A DNA stretch of 64,000 nucleotides from the NCBI GenBank assembly GCA_965243825.1, contig CBDEVT010000001.1, positions 2,542,001-2,606,000 of the forward strand, read 5' to 3'. This stretch comes from JAJCYX01 sp965243825 (GTDB lineage Bacteria; Chloroflexota; Dehalococcoidia; Lucifugimonadales; Lucifugimonadaceae). Within the stretch, counting starts at the first letter, position 1. Each line of letters opens with the position of its first letter. Of this stretch, positions 55,765 through 63,024 are shown in pieces. The translations under genes were made by a program, and so were the position numbers. The notes below the pieces were generated by a model. The model had not been told where the DNA came from. It was given only the letters and a program-made list of their open reading frames with translations, and ran no database searches.

Positions 55765-56250
55765 TCACGTCTGAGTGACTGTACTGAACATCGTGATTCC
55801 AAATCCTACCGTGAGCGCGGAGAAGCCAACAGCTTTCAGCCTACGACTGTTCACCGCCTGGTCAGCGTCTTCTATTTCGATGACCTTGATTGCCAGCAAC
55901 GTCATTTTGAGTATCAGCCAGACACTAGCCGAAACCAGGGCAACCCCTGGCACCATTCCGATGATGGCGACCAGAGTGCGGTCAACCCAGTACGGCACGG
56001 AAGGTTCGCTGATTCTGTCCGGTTCGGAGAAGAGATATGCCGAAGAGAGAAGTAGACCGCTGACCAGCAAGCCCAGCTGAAGTAATCGAGTTGCACGTCT
56101 GTCTTCAAATTCAGATTCTGACCAGAAGCTGAGGGCACTGTTGACCCGCCTTCGAATTCTCTCCAGTGTGGTGCCGCTAAGTTCCTGAAGCGCCAGAAAC
56201 AGCGCAGAAAGGATTTCGAATGCTATTCCCGTAATTTCTACGGCTACCAT
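55765..56250 (-). CDS. Membrane protein, unknown function
   Basis: A 161-aa protein opposite in orientation to the integrase. Hydrophobic segments are visible at about 10-20 (weak), 57-75 (LLQLGLLVSGLLLSSAYLF), 92-118 (VAIIGMVPGVALVSASVWLIL) and 140-156. A basic/amphipathic stretch, LERIRRRVNSALSFW, is near residue 30. No known family. It lies between two integrase-related sequences, so it was probably brought by a mobile element. A role in the element's maintenance or superinfection exclusion is possible but unsupported. Confidence 0.55.
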   Translation of the reverse strand: MVAVEITGIAFEILSALFLALQELSGTTLERIRRRVNSALSFWSESEFEDRRATRLLQLGLLVSGLLLSSAYLFSEPDRISEPSVPYWVDRTLVAIIGMVPGVALVSASVWLILKMTLLAIKVIEIEDADQAVNSRRLKAVGFSALTVGFGITMFSTVTQT

Positions 56251-56455
56251 CTTCGACTCCTCGAATACTGCCTATGCGTTCTCTGCGACCTCGATCTCCA
56301 GACGGTAAAAGTGAACTGTAAGCTCTGACATCGGAGCGTGTATCGAAAGAGTTCGAAATCGAAGAAATTGATCAGGTCCGGACCGCCGAATTCAGACAAG
56401 CTCGGCTTGACCGGCCACCTCAGGGCCACCAATGGTTCCCATGGCGAAAGAAGAT

Positions 56456-56527
56456 GCCACTTACGATGCAGCTAAGGCAGCCGAACGCCATGTCGAGTTC
56501 AGTCCAGCGAGCCGAATACCAGGCTAG
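56456..56527 (+). pseudogene. Integrase C-terminal remnant
   Basis: The frame reads ATYDAAKAAERHVEFSPASR then IPG and stop; this matches the last 21 residues of the integrase at 54,774 almost exactly. DNA differences fall mostly at third codon positions, so it is a remnant of a separate, older integrase, not a duplicated attachment site. Upstream sequence has no integrase homology. Confidence 0.8.
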
Positions 56528-56717
56528 GTTTCAGCTGACGTTGGAGCAATTGATGCAGATTTCTCCTTTTTGCCACTGATTCACAACACACTTTTGAAGG
56601 GGCGAAGCGTTCATCACTTTCCCGCTGACAGTTGTTCTAGGACAAGCTGGTCTCTGCGAAAGTCTGCCCAGCGTGAGGCTTCCAAAGTAAATTCCGGTTG
56701 TGGATGTGACAACTCTC

Positions 56718-56746
56718 TTGACCTTTGGACAGGTCACCGATAGCTT
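56718..56746 (+). promoter_or_regulatory. Possible promoter with dyad before the cytosine methylase gene
   Basis: TTGACC, 17 bp, TAGCTT, ending 14 bp before the ATG at 56761. A short dyad GACC-N8-GGTC overlaps the -35. The -10 is weak, so this is a low-confidence call; the dyad could be a site for autoregulation of the restriction-modification operon. Confidence 0.3.
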
Positions 56747-56760
56747 CAGAAAAACGCGGT

Positions 56761-57774
56761 ATGACTACTCTCACTGACACCTCAACGGCACACTCCGTTG
56801 CCGATGACCGGCATTTCAATCCGGTGGATTTCAGTTTTATCGATCTCTTCGCTGGGATCGGTGGGATGCGACTTGCATTCGAGGCTGCCGGTGGCCGGTG
56901 CGTTTTCACCAGCGAATGGGACAAGTTTTCACAGAAGACTTACGAGGCTAATTTTGGTGATGTCCCTGCTGGTGACATTCAGCAGATTGAGGCGTCTTCG
57001 ATACCCCCTCATGACGTTCTCGTCGCAGGATTCCCTTGCCAGCCGTTCTCGATAGCCGGTGTGTCAAAGCACAATGCCCTGGGCACGAAACACGGATTTG
57101 ATCATCCCACACAAGGCACTCTTTTCTTCGAGATCGTCAGAATTCTCAAGGCACATCGACCGCGGGCTTTCCTTTTGGAAAATGTGAAAAACCTGAAGAG
57201 CCATGACCATGGACGTACGTTCCGTGTGATCATGCAGACTCTGCGCGAAGAACTCAAGTATGACACCCACGAAACTGTTCTCGACGCCAGAGGTGCATTG
57301 CCTCAGCACAGGGAGCGAACTTATATCGTTGGTTTCCTGGAGAAAACCGAGTTCCGCTTTCCAGAGATCAGCCTGAACGGTAGCAGGCCTTCCTTTAGAT
57401 CGTTACTTGAACCAGAACCTGATCCAAAGTACACGCTGACACCACGCCTCTGGCGTTATTTGCAAGACTACGCAGCCAAACACAGGGCGCGTGGAAACGG
57501 GTTCGGATTTGGACTGGTTGATCCGAATGTGTCGGACGTAACGACTCGAACTCTAAGCGCTCGTTACTATAAAGACGGATCAGAAATCCTCATCGACACC
57601 GGAGGCCCCAGGCCACGTCGTTTAACTCCCAGGGAGTGTGCCCGGCTGATGGGATTCCCGGAAGACTTTCAGATTCCGGTGAGCGATACACAGGCATATC
57701 GCCAGTTTGGGAACTCTGTTGCGGTGCCGGTTGTCAACGCGATTGCACTCGAAATCGCCACTAAACTGAGGTAG
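56761..57774 (+). CDS. DNA (cytosine-5) methyltransferase, Dcm/M.EcoRII-like
   Basis: A 337-aa C5 methylase with all ordered motifs: FIDLFAGIGGMRLAFEAAGG (motif I, about 26-45), GFPCQPFSIAG with catalytic Cys93 (motif IV), FLLENVKNL (motif VI), LPQHRERTYIVGF (motif VIII) and RQFGNSVAVPVVNAIA (motif X). The intervening target-recognition domain is about 100 residues. I start at ATG 56761; a TTG at 56725 in the same frame is less likely. It is followed 3 bp later by a mismatch glycosylase gene and then by an EcoRII-like endonuclease, so the predicted target is CCWGG or a close variant. It protects host DNA. Confidence 0.95.
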   Translation: MTTLTDTSTAHSVADDRHFNPVDFSFIDLFAGIGGMRLAFEAAGGRCVFTSEWDKFSQKTYEANFGDVPAGDIQQIEASSIPPHDVLVAGFPCQPFSIAGVSKHNALGTKHGFDHPTQGTLFFEIVRILKAHRPRAFLLENVKNLKSHDHGRTFRVIMQTLREELKYDTHETVLDARGALPQHRERTYIVGFLEKTEFRFPEISLNGSRPSFRSLLEPEPDPKYTLTPRLWRYLQDYAAKHRARGNGFGFGLVDPNVSDVTTRTLSARYYKDGSEILIDTGGPRPRRLTPRECARLMGFPEDFQIPVSDTQAYRQFGNSVAVPVVNAIALEIATKLR

Positions 57775-57777
57775 CCG

Positions 57778-58443
57778 GTGAGTCGGGCGAGTGTTCGCCA
57801 ACATGCACCGTTGATCTCCCGAAGAGTCACCAGGTGGGGACGGGCCAATTTTCGCGATTACCCGTGGAGGACGACGGACAACCTCTGGCTCGCATTGATC
57901 GCTGAGATCATGCTTCAACGGACGCGCGTATCGTCAGTGCTTCCGGTGTGGCAGAGTTTCGCTGACCGTTACCCAGAGCCGGGACATGTTCTGGCGCTTG
58001 GCTACGAAAAACTCGACGAGTTAACTGCCCCCATTGGCCTCCGCTGGCGTGTACCGCTTATCTGGCAACTTGCAAGTATTCTCAGTGAGAGGGGTAGCGT
58101 GCCGAGGAAAAGGGATGAGCTAATGACTCTTCCTGGAGTAGGCGAGTATGTCGCGTCCGCACTACTGAGTCTGCATACCAACCGCCGTGCAGTAATTGTC
58201 GACGCCAATATTGTTCGCTGGATCTGCCGATTGAGTGGTGATAGCTGTGACGGTGAGACCAGACGGAAAAAATGGCTAATCAATCTGGCCGAATCATTGA
58301 CTCCAGCCACTACTTTTAAAGATTACAACTATGGTGCGCTTGATCTAACAATGACCATCTGTAAGACGAGGCCCGACTGCAGGGTATGCCCCTTGCTTGA
58401 ACTGTGCGTGTACGGCCGGCATAAAAGGCATGGCAATCACTGA
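57778..58443 (+). CDS. Mig-type G:T mismatch thymine-DNA glycosylase (HhH-GPD, Fe-S)
   Basis: A 221-aa MutY/EndoIII-family glycosylase. The helix-hairpin-helix is LPGVGEY with Tyr124 in the place where EndoIII has its catalytic Lys; Asp142 (VIVDANIVRW) is the conserved catalytic Asp. Tyr there is the hallmark of Mig.MthI-like thymine glycosylases. Four Cys (195, 201, 204, 210) form an Fe-S cluster with C-x5-C-x2-C-x5-C spacing, one residue shorter than in EndoIII. It removes T from G:T mismatches made by deamination of 5-methylcytosine, replacing the Vsr nicking enzyme found beside Dcm. GTG start 3 bp after the methylase stop: one operon. Confidence 0.85.
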   Translation: MSRASVRQHAPLISRRVTRWGRANFRDYPWRTTDNLWLALIAEIMLQRTRVSSVLPVWQSFADRYPEPGHVLALGYEKLDELTAPIGLRWRVPLIWQLASILSERGSVPRKRDELMTLPGVGEYVASALLSLHTNRRAVIVDANIVRWICRLSGDSCDGETRRKKWLINLAESLTPATTFKDYNYGALDLTMTICKTRPDCRVCPLLELCVYGRHKRHGNH

Positions 58444-58560
58444 ACTGCATTTAGCCGCTGACACTTTGGCCTGAATCATTAACCGTGAGTCTCTGTTAAA
58501 TTCGTCAAGGCCCCAAATGTCCTGAGTTCCAGAAAACTGTGATCACACAGGGAGGATTTC

Positions 58561-59736
58561 TTGAGCAACCTCGAAGAGTGGCTAACAAGTGTGTCGGGAC
58601 ACCGCTGGTCATGGTTTGTGAAACGCCTGTCCGCCAACGATACCGGCCAGACCGGTGGACACGGCTCCGGATTCTATGTCCCGAATGATTTCGCGCATCA
58701 TGTGGCGCCGGAACTCAAGGTCGATCTCGTCAATCCGAGACGTTCACTCGAGTTTCAACTTGCAAGTCATGATCAATCCGCCGACGCCAGACTGATTTAC
58801 TACAACAGCAGACCGCGAACTGGCCAGACAAACGGGCGGAACGAATTCCGCGTCACCGGATTCGGAGGACGCAAGTCAGCGCTGCAGGATCCAAAGAGTA
58901 CGGGTGGCATCCTGGTGACTGCCTGGCAATCCGGGTCGAAATCTGTGCAAGCATGGCTCACTCAGACACTCTCCGATGAAGAGGTTGTCGAAGGAGTTAC
59001 AGGACCGATCGATCCCGGCACTCATGTAGTTCGCACGTCAGGGTCATCTGGCCAGCTGGTCCTGTTTCAGGATAGAGGATCTGATTGCTCGCCGGACCTT
59101 TCCGAATTGCCGAAGTCCTGGATCGCAGAATTTCCAGCTGGCAGTCAGCTTTGCGATGAGGCGGTTCGTCGGGTGCCGGGTAGAGGAGAGTCAGCCGATT
59201 CAAGGCTTGTCAAAAGATATCGATGTGAATTCGGGCTTTTCAAAGTCGTTGAGGCAGCTTACGTCCAGCCAGAAATCTCAACCGGATTCAATTCTGTAGA
59301 CGAGTTTGTTCAGTTTGCCCTCCGGGTCACCAATCGCCGAAAGTCCCGCTCGGGAAGATCGTTAGAACTGCATCTGGAGAACGTATTTCGGGAGGAAGGT
59401 GTCAGGTTTGATGCCAATAAAGTGACCGAAGTTAACCGAAGGCCAGACTTTGTGTTCCCTTCGATATCCGATTATCACGCGGGCAAACCAACTCGAATGC
59501 TTGGTGTGAAAACTTCGGTGAAAGACAGATGGCGTCAGGTGCTTGATGAAGCAGCGAAAATTCCCGAAAAGCACCTTTTCACTTTGTCAGAGGGTGTATC
59601 CGTTGATCAATTCGCTCAGATGAATAGTGCTGGGCTCACGTTAGTAGTGCCCGAAGGAAACATGAAGACCTTTCCGAAATCCATTCGATCAGAGTTGATG
59701 ACGCTTTCTGATTTCTGCTCATCTGTTAAGAGTTGA
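58561..59736 (+). CDS. EcoRII-like type IIE restriction endonuclease
   Basis: A 391-aa protein close in length and layout to EcoRII. The N-terminal effector DNA-binding domain has VKRLSANDTGQTGGHGSGFY and IYYNSRPRTGQTNGRNEFRV; the C-terminal catalytic domain has NRRKSRSGRSLELHLENVF, a PD-(D/E)XK-type core with RRPDFVFPS and GVKTSVKDRWRQVLDEA. These blocks match my recollection of EcoRII nearly position by position, so the expected target is CCWGG with two sites needed for cleavage. It starts at TTG with GGGAGG 8 nt upstream, 117 bp after the glycosylase gene. Together with the methylase it is a complete restriction-modification system. Confidence 0.92.
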   Translation: MSNLEEWLTSVSGHRWSWFVKRLSANDTGQTGGHGSGFYVPNDFAHHVAPELKVDLVNPRRSLEFQLASHDQSADARLIYYNSRPRTGQTNGRNEFRVTGFGGRKSALQDPKSTGGILVTAWQSGSKSVQAWLTQTLSDEEVVEGVTGPIDPGTHVVRTSGSSGQLVLFQDRGSDCSPDLSELPKSWIAEFPAGSQLCDEAVRRVPGRGESADSRLVKRYRCEFGLFKVVEAAYVQPEISTGFNSVDEFVQFALRVTNRRKSRSGRSLELHLENVFREEGVRFDANKVTEVNRRPDFVFPSISDYHAGKPTRMLGVKTSVKDRWRQVLDEAAKIPEKHLFTLSEGVSVDQFAQMNSAGLTLVVPEGNMKTFPKSIRSELMTLSDFCSSVKS

Positions 59737-60282
59737 GTGTCGTGCCTTGTACTTTATGTTGCGGCCGTGGTCCCGGACCGGCTCCATGAAAGATGTTCTA
59801 CTGGTGGACTGTACGGCCGTACCATCGGGTAATACCAGGCCTGGTGACTGTCGGCAACAGGCGGTGCCTCATATTGTCCGGTGCATTCATTCCCGTCGTT
59901 ACGCTCCGAGTGTGACCAGCCTCTGACCTCCTTCGGGCACGTCGCTCAACAACTCTCTGTCAATCTCACGTCTCAAGTGCACGAAACAACGCGCAGTGAA
60001 TCGCCATCGAGTTTCGTGAGGAACGGTCTCAGTCCGAGATGTTGCAGGTATGCAGGTCATTCTCGATAAATTGCACCGCCCTGATCTTCCGGTGTGATTC
60101 GTCGAACTGGTCTGCATCAAATTGATCACCCGACCCCGCGTACCGGTCAATCCTGGAAATCTGTCGAATGGTCGCATCGAGTTGAGCTCAGAGATATTCC
60201 GGACCTGAAGGTATTCGACCGAAAGGTCCGTCTGTGAGTCTAGAGATACTGCATTGGATTCCGCCTGAGTGCCGGACATGGG
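59737..60282. other. Non-coding or decayed stretch
   Basis: About 545 bp with no supportable gene. The longest frame (59,899-60,279, minus) has an unnatural Arg/Thr/Ser-rich composition and no start signal. Its composition is unlike its neighbours and could be a decayed mobile-element fragment. Nothing else recognisable. Confidence 0.5.
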
Positions 60283-60312
60283 TTGACACAGGCCTTAATA
60301 GAGTACTACAAT
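60283..60312 (+). promoter_or_regulatory. Consensus sigma-70-type promoter
   Basis: TTGACA (60283-60288), an 18-bp spacer, and TACAAT (60307-60312), 65 bp before the TTG start at 60377. It is the best promoter match in the window and probably drives the small gene and perhaps the following winged-helix/GHKL operon. Confidence 0.8.
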
Positions 60313-60376
60313 CATGAAATGTAGTGCTGATAAATAGCCGTCAGTTGGTGCTTTATTTGTATGTAGGAGCAGGATA

Positions 60377-60601
60377 TTGACGGCAGAGACCAAAGAAGAA
60401 CGTTTCAAACGGCTTGCAGAAAACAGGGTAAACCGCATCTTAGATGGGCTTCGTTTGCTGAAACAGGCCTCTAATAGGAACAATTACGCTTATACAGATC
60501 AGCAAATTAGTAAAATATTTAGGGAGATACGCAAGGCTGTTCGTGAGGCAGAAGACGCCTTCACGGGCCGTAAGCAGTCAGAAAAGCGGTTTCGGCTTTG
60601 A
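60377..60601 (+). CDS. Small charged helical protein, 74 aa
   Basis: Starts at TTG with TAGGAGCAGG upstream and is served by a consensus promoter. Entirely helical and charged: ERFKRLAENRVNRILDGLRL then LKQASNRNNYAYTDQQISKI and FREIRKAVREAEDAF. Similar small proteins occur beside mobile elements and defence genes, but I know no function. A regulator or small adaptor of the following operon is possible. Composition, start signal and promoter make it likely real. Confidence 0.65.
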   Translation: MTAETKEERFKRLAENRVNRILDGLRLLKQASNRNNYAYTDQQISKIFREIRKAVREAEDAFTGRKQSEKRFRL

Positions 60602-60866
60602 GAGAAGGAAGGTGAGGCTTTGGGTGGCCTGATCAGGACATAGGACGAGGTTGCTAGTTCAAGGCTGGAGTAGTGGTAACCGAAACTGATTCCCGGTTCG
60701 AGCACGGAAGTACGCGGAAGTTCGACCAGGATCGATTCGGCGAGCACTGTTTGAGGTGTAACCGCCTGACGGATCGCTCCGGCGAATCCGGCTTAGCCGA
60801 GCAGGGTGTCTGAGATGCGAGGATCAAGGAATAGGGGCATTGAGATGACTAACTCAGATCTGTCAG

Positions 60867-61115
60867 TTGGCTGTTGCAGAGTTGAAGTCGGCGGTGTTTG
60901 CACTGCTGGAACGAAACGACAAAGGCCTCACAGATGCTGACATCGGCCGAAGCCTGGGGATTTACATGGGACACGAAGGCCACATTTCAAGGACGCTATT
61001 CGCCTTAATGGAAAACGAGGATGCGATCTGCCAACGCAGAGACCGAGGGCCTTGGGCGATCAGCACGGCCAAGGACTCAAGCACTGCGGAATTAGCGGAT
61101 TCAGAGAAAGGATGA
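60867..61115 (+). CDS. Small winged-helix protein preceding the GHKL ATPase
   Basis: An 82-aa protein starting at TTG. The fold is a helix-turn-helix with a short wing: ELKSAVFALLERNDKGLTDA, DIGRSLGIYMGHEGHISRTL then FALMENEDAICQRRDRGPWAI. It ends 4 bp before the GHKL-ATPase gene, so the two are cotranscribed. It resembles the wHTH proteins that restriction and conflict operons use for DNA binding or autoregulation. A frame starting at the ATG at 60845 is out of phase and stops early. Confidence 0.6.
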   Translation: MAVAELKSAVFALLERNDKGLTDADIGRSLGIYMGHEGHISRTLFALMENEDAICQRRDRGPWAISTAKDSSTAELADSEKG

Positions 61116-61119
61116 ATCG

Positions 61120-63024
61120 ATGCCGGAGACGAATAAAGTTCAGTGGGTGTTCGACCCAGCCCCTCCATCCGGATCTCGCCACTCGGGAATTCCGACATCA
61201 TTCCTGTTCGAGGGAAACATTGAGACCTTTGTACGTGAGGTCCTTCAGAATTCGGGCGATCAGCGTCGCGAAGATGTCGACACCGTTCGGGTGAGATTCA
61301 CCGTACAGGATCTCGTGGGTGGCCGGCTCGATGACTTCTTAAATGCGACCGGCTGGACCACGCTTTTGCCACATGTTCAGTCAATGACCGGAGAACGATA
61401 CCGCACGGTACGTGGAAGAATCCGCGAGGGACTCGAAAGCCTTGACTCGGGCAAGTTGAGGATACTGCGTATTGATGATTTCGGTACGCACGGCCTCAAT
61501 GGTGACGAGGATGATCACGATTCAAACTTCAACGCGCTATGTCGCGACATGCTCGAAACTACAGAAGATCGACCTGGACAGGGCAGAGGAACCAGGGGGG
61601 GCAGTTACGGTTTGGGAAAATCAGTGTTGTTGTCGTTTTCGAGCTTTTCGACAGTACTGTTTTCTTCCAGAACCAGTGAAACTAGGCGGGGTGAGTTGCG
61701 GCTGTTTGGCAGAACAGAACTGCCATCACATGAATGCTTGGACGGCAAATGGAACGGCCCAGGATTCTTCGGCCAACGAGAGCCTGTGGACAACGGTGAT
61801 CGCGCTAGGTCGATTTGGGGCTCTGATGCTGAGTCCATAGCCCAAAACTCTCATCTTCATCGGAACGATGAAGATGGCACAGGAACTTCGATTCTGGTTA
61901 TCGGGTTTTCCGAGCCTGACGAGGAAAATCAGCCCGATCTCGAGTCACTGGTTGGATCGATCACGACGGCTACTGGGAAGTGGTTCTGGCCGAGTATGGT
62001 TGGAGATCCACCAAGATTGACGGTCGAGGCGGTCGCGCTGAATCAGGACGGATCGGTGTTGTTGACCGAGACTGCGGAACCAGAGGAAGGGGTTCGTCAA
62101 TTCGTATTTGCGGCCACGTCCGAGGATTTTGTGGAAATGATCGAGGAACCTGGCTCAACGGCAAATCGCCGTTTAGACGTTTCTGTTCCTCAAAAGCTTT
62201 CTGAATCACGCGGTATGTCAGCAAGCTCAGCCAGATTGAGAATTCGGCGGATCTCCGGTGATCAAACGCCTGAACAGTTGCGTAACTCAGTCGCTCTGGT
62301 GCGTGGAGCTGGCATGGTGGTCAAATATCGGAAGCTAGGACGAACTGGGCTCCTCGATTATCCCGTTTGCGGAGTTCTGGAAGTCGGCGAAGCGGCTGGA
62401 CTATCGCCGGATCACGTACATGCAGATGAATTCTTCAAGTCGGCTGAACCTCATGCCCACGATGATTGGATCGCGACAACTGAACAGATTCGGGGTGAAT
62501 ACAAGCGTGGTGCAGGTGCCTCTCTCCAAAGACTGTGGTCTGCTATCGAGGATGCCGTCACCTCCGTCGCTGGTGCCGAGAACCGTGAAGATGATCGCGG
62601 GCCGACAGACTTGGAGCGCCTGTTTCTATTGGGCGGTACCGCTGGAGGTGAGGGGCATCAACGCGAATTCGTGTCCCATGGTGAACTCCAAGCTTTCTTC
62701 AACGGGGTGAATTGGGAGATCAGCGGAGGTGTCCGACGTCGCGTGAGGCGGAGGGAGCCATGGATCGCTCGCATACGCGCAAGCGTGCTAGAAGAGTCCG
62801 GAACCGGCGAACCTCTCAAACTTGGCGACATCACTGCTAACGGCGGCACAGCGAGCATCGAAGATAACGGCGACTACGCCCAGGTCGAAGTGCCCGCTGA
62901 GAAGACACAGGTCGAATTTGTCGTTCACTCGAGGGCGGATTCACAATCGTTCGGCGTGCTGAGTCGAAGTCAAGTGCAAGTGTTCACATCCGGTCAGTTC
63001 ACGACGGAAGGTGCACACTCATGA
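61120..63024 (+). CDS. GHKL/MORC-MutL-like ATPase of a predicted conflict system
   Basis: A 634-aa protein with a Bergerat-fold ATPase at the N terminus: REVLQNSGDQ (Glu40, Asn44), RIDDFGTHG (Asp119/120, Gly122, Gly125) and GGSYGLGKSVLLSFSSFSTV with the ATP-lid glycines and Lys167. The C-terminal ~330 residues are unassigned but appear structured (S5-like fold then beta-rich end). Such ATPases occur in predicted restriction systems with Z1, AIPR or nuclease proteins. The next gene overlaps by 4 bp (ATGA). It is not a kinase: no HisKA or transmembrane part. Function in DNA sensing or cleavage control is inferred. Confidence 0.75.
   Translation: MPETNKVQWVFDPAPPSGSRHSGIPTSFLFEGNIETFVREVLQNSGDQRREDVDTVRVRFTVQDLVGGRLDDFLNATGWTTLLPHVQSMTGERYRTVRGRIREGLESLDSGKLRILRIDDFGTHGLNGDEDDHDSNFNALCRDMLETTEDRPGQGRGTRGGSYGLGKSVLLSFSSFSTVLFSSRTSETRRGELRLFGRTELPSHECLDGKWNGPGFFGQREPVDNGDRARSIWGSDAESIAQNSHLHRNDEDGTGTSILVIGFSEPDEENQPDLESLVGSITTATGKWFWPSMVGDPPRLTVEAVALNQDGSVLLTETAEPEEGVRQFVFAATSEDFVEMIEEPGSTANRRLDVSVPQKLSESRGMSASSARLRIRRISGDQTPEQLRNSVALVRGAGMVVKYRKLGRTGLLDYPVCGVLEVGEAAGLSPDHVHADEFFKSAEPHAHDDWIATTEQIRGEYKRGAGASLQRLWSAIEDAVTSVAGAENREDDRGPTDLERLFLLGGTAGGEGHQREFVSHGELQAFFNGVNWEISGGVRRRVRRREPWIARIRASVLEESGTGEPLKLGDITANGGTASIEDNGDYAQVEVPAEKTQVEFVVHSRADSQSFGVLSRSQVQVFTSGQFTTEGAHS

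Noticed and set aside
56456..56527. Duplicated att site made from the integrase 3' end
   Set aside because: Differences fall mainly at third codon positions, as expected for a coding homologue and not for an exact recombination repeat.
59899..60279. 126-aa minus-strand ORF
   Set aside because: Biased composition, no start signal and no recognisable motif; probably chance or decay.
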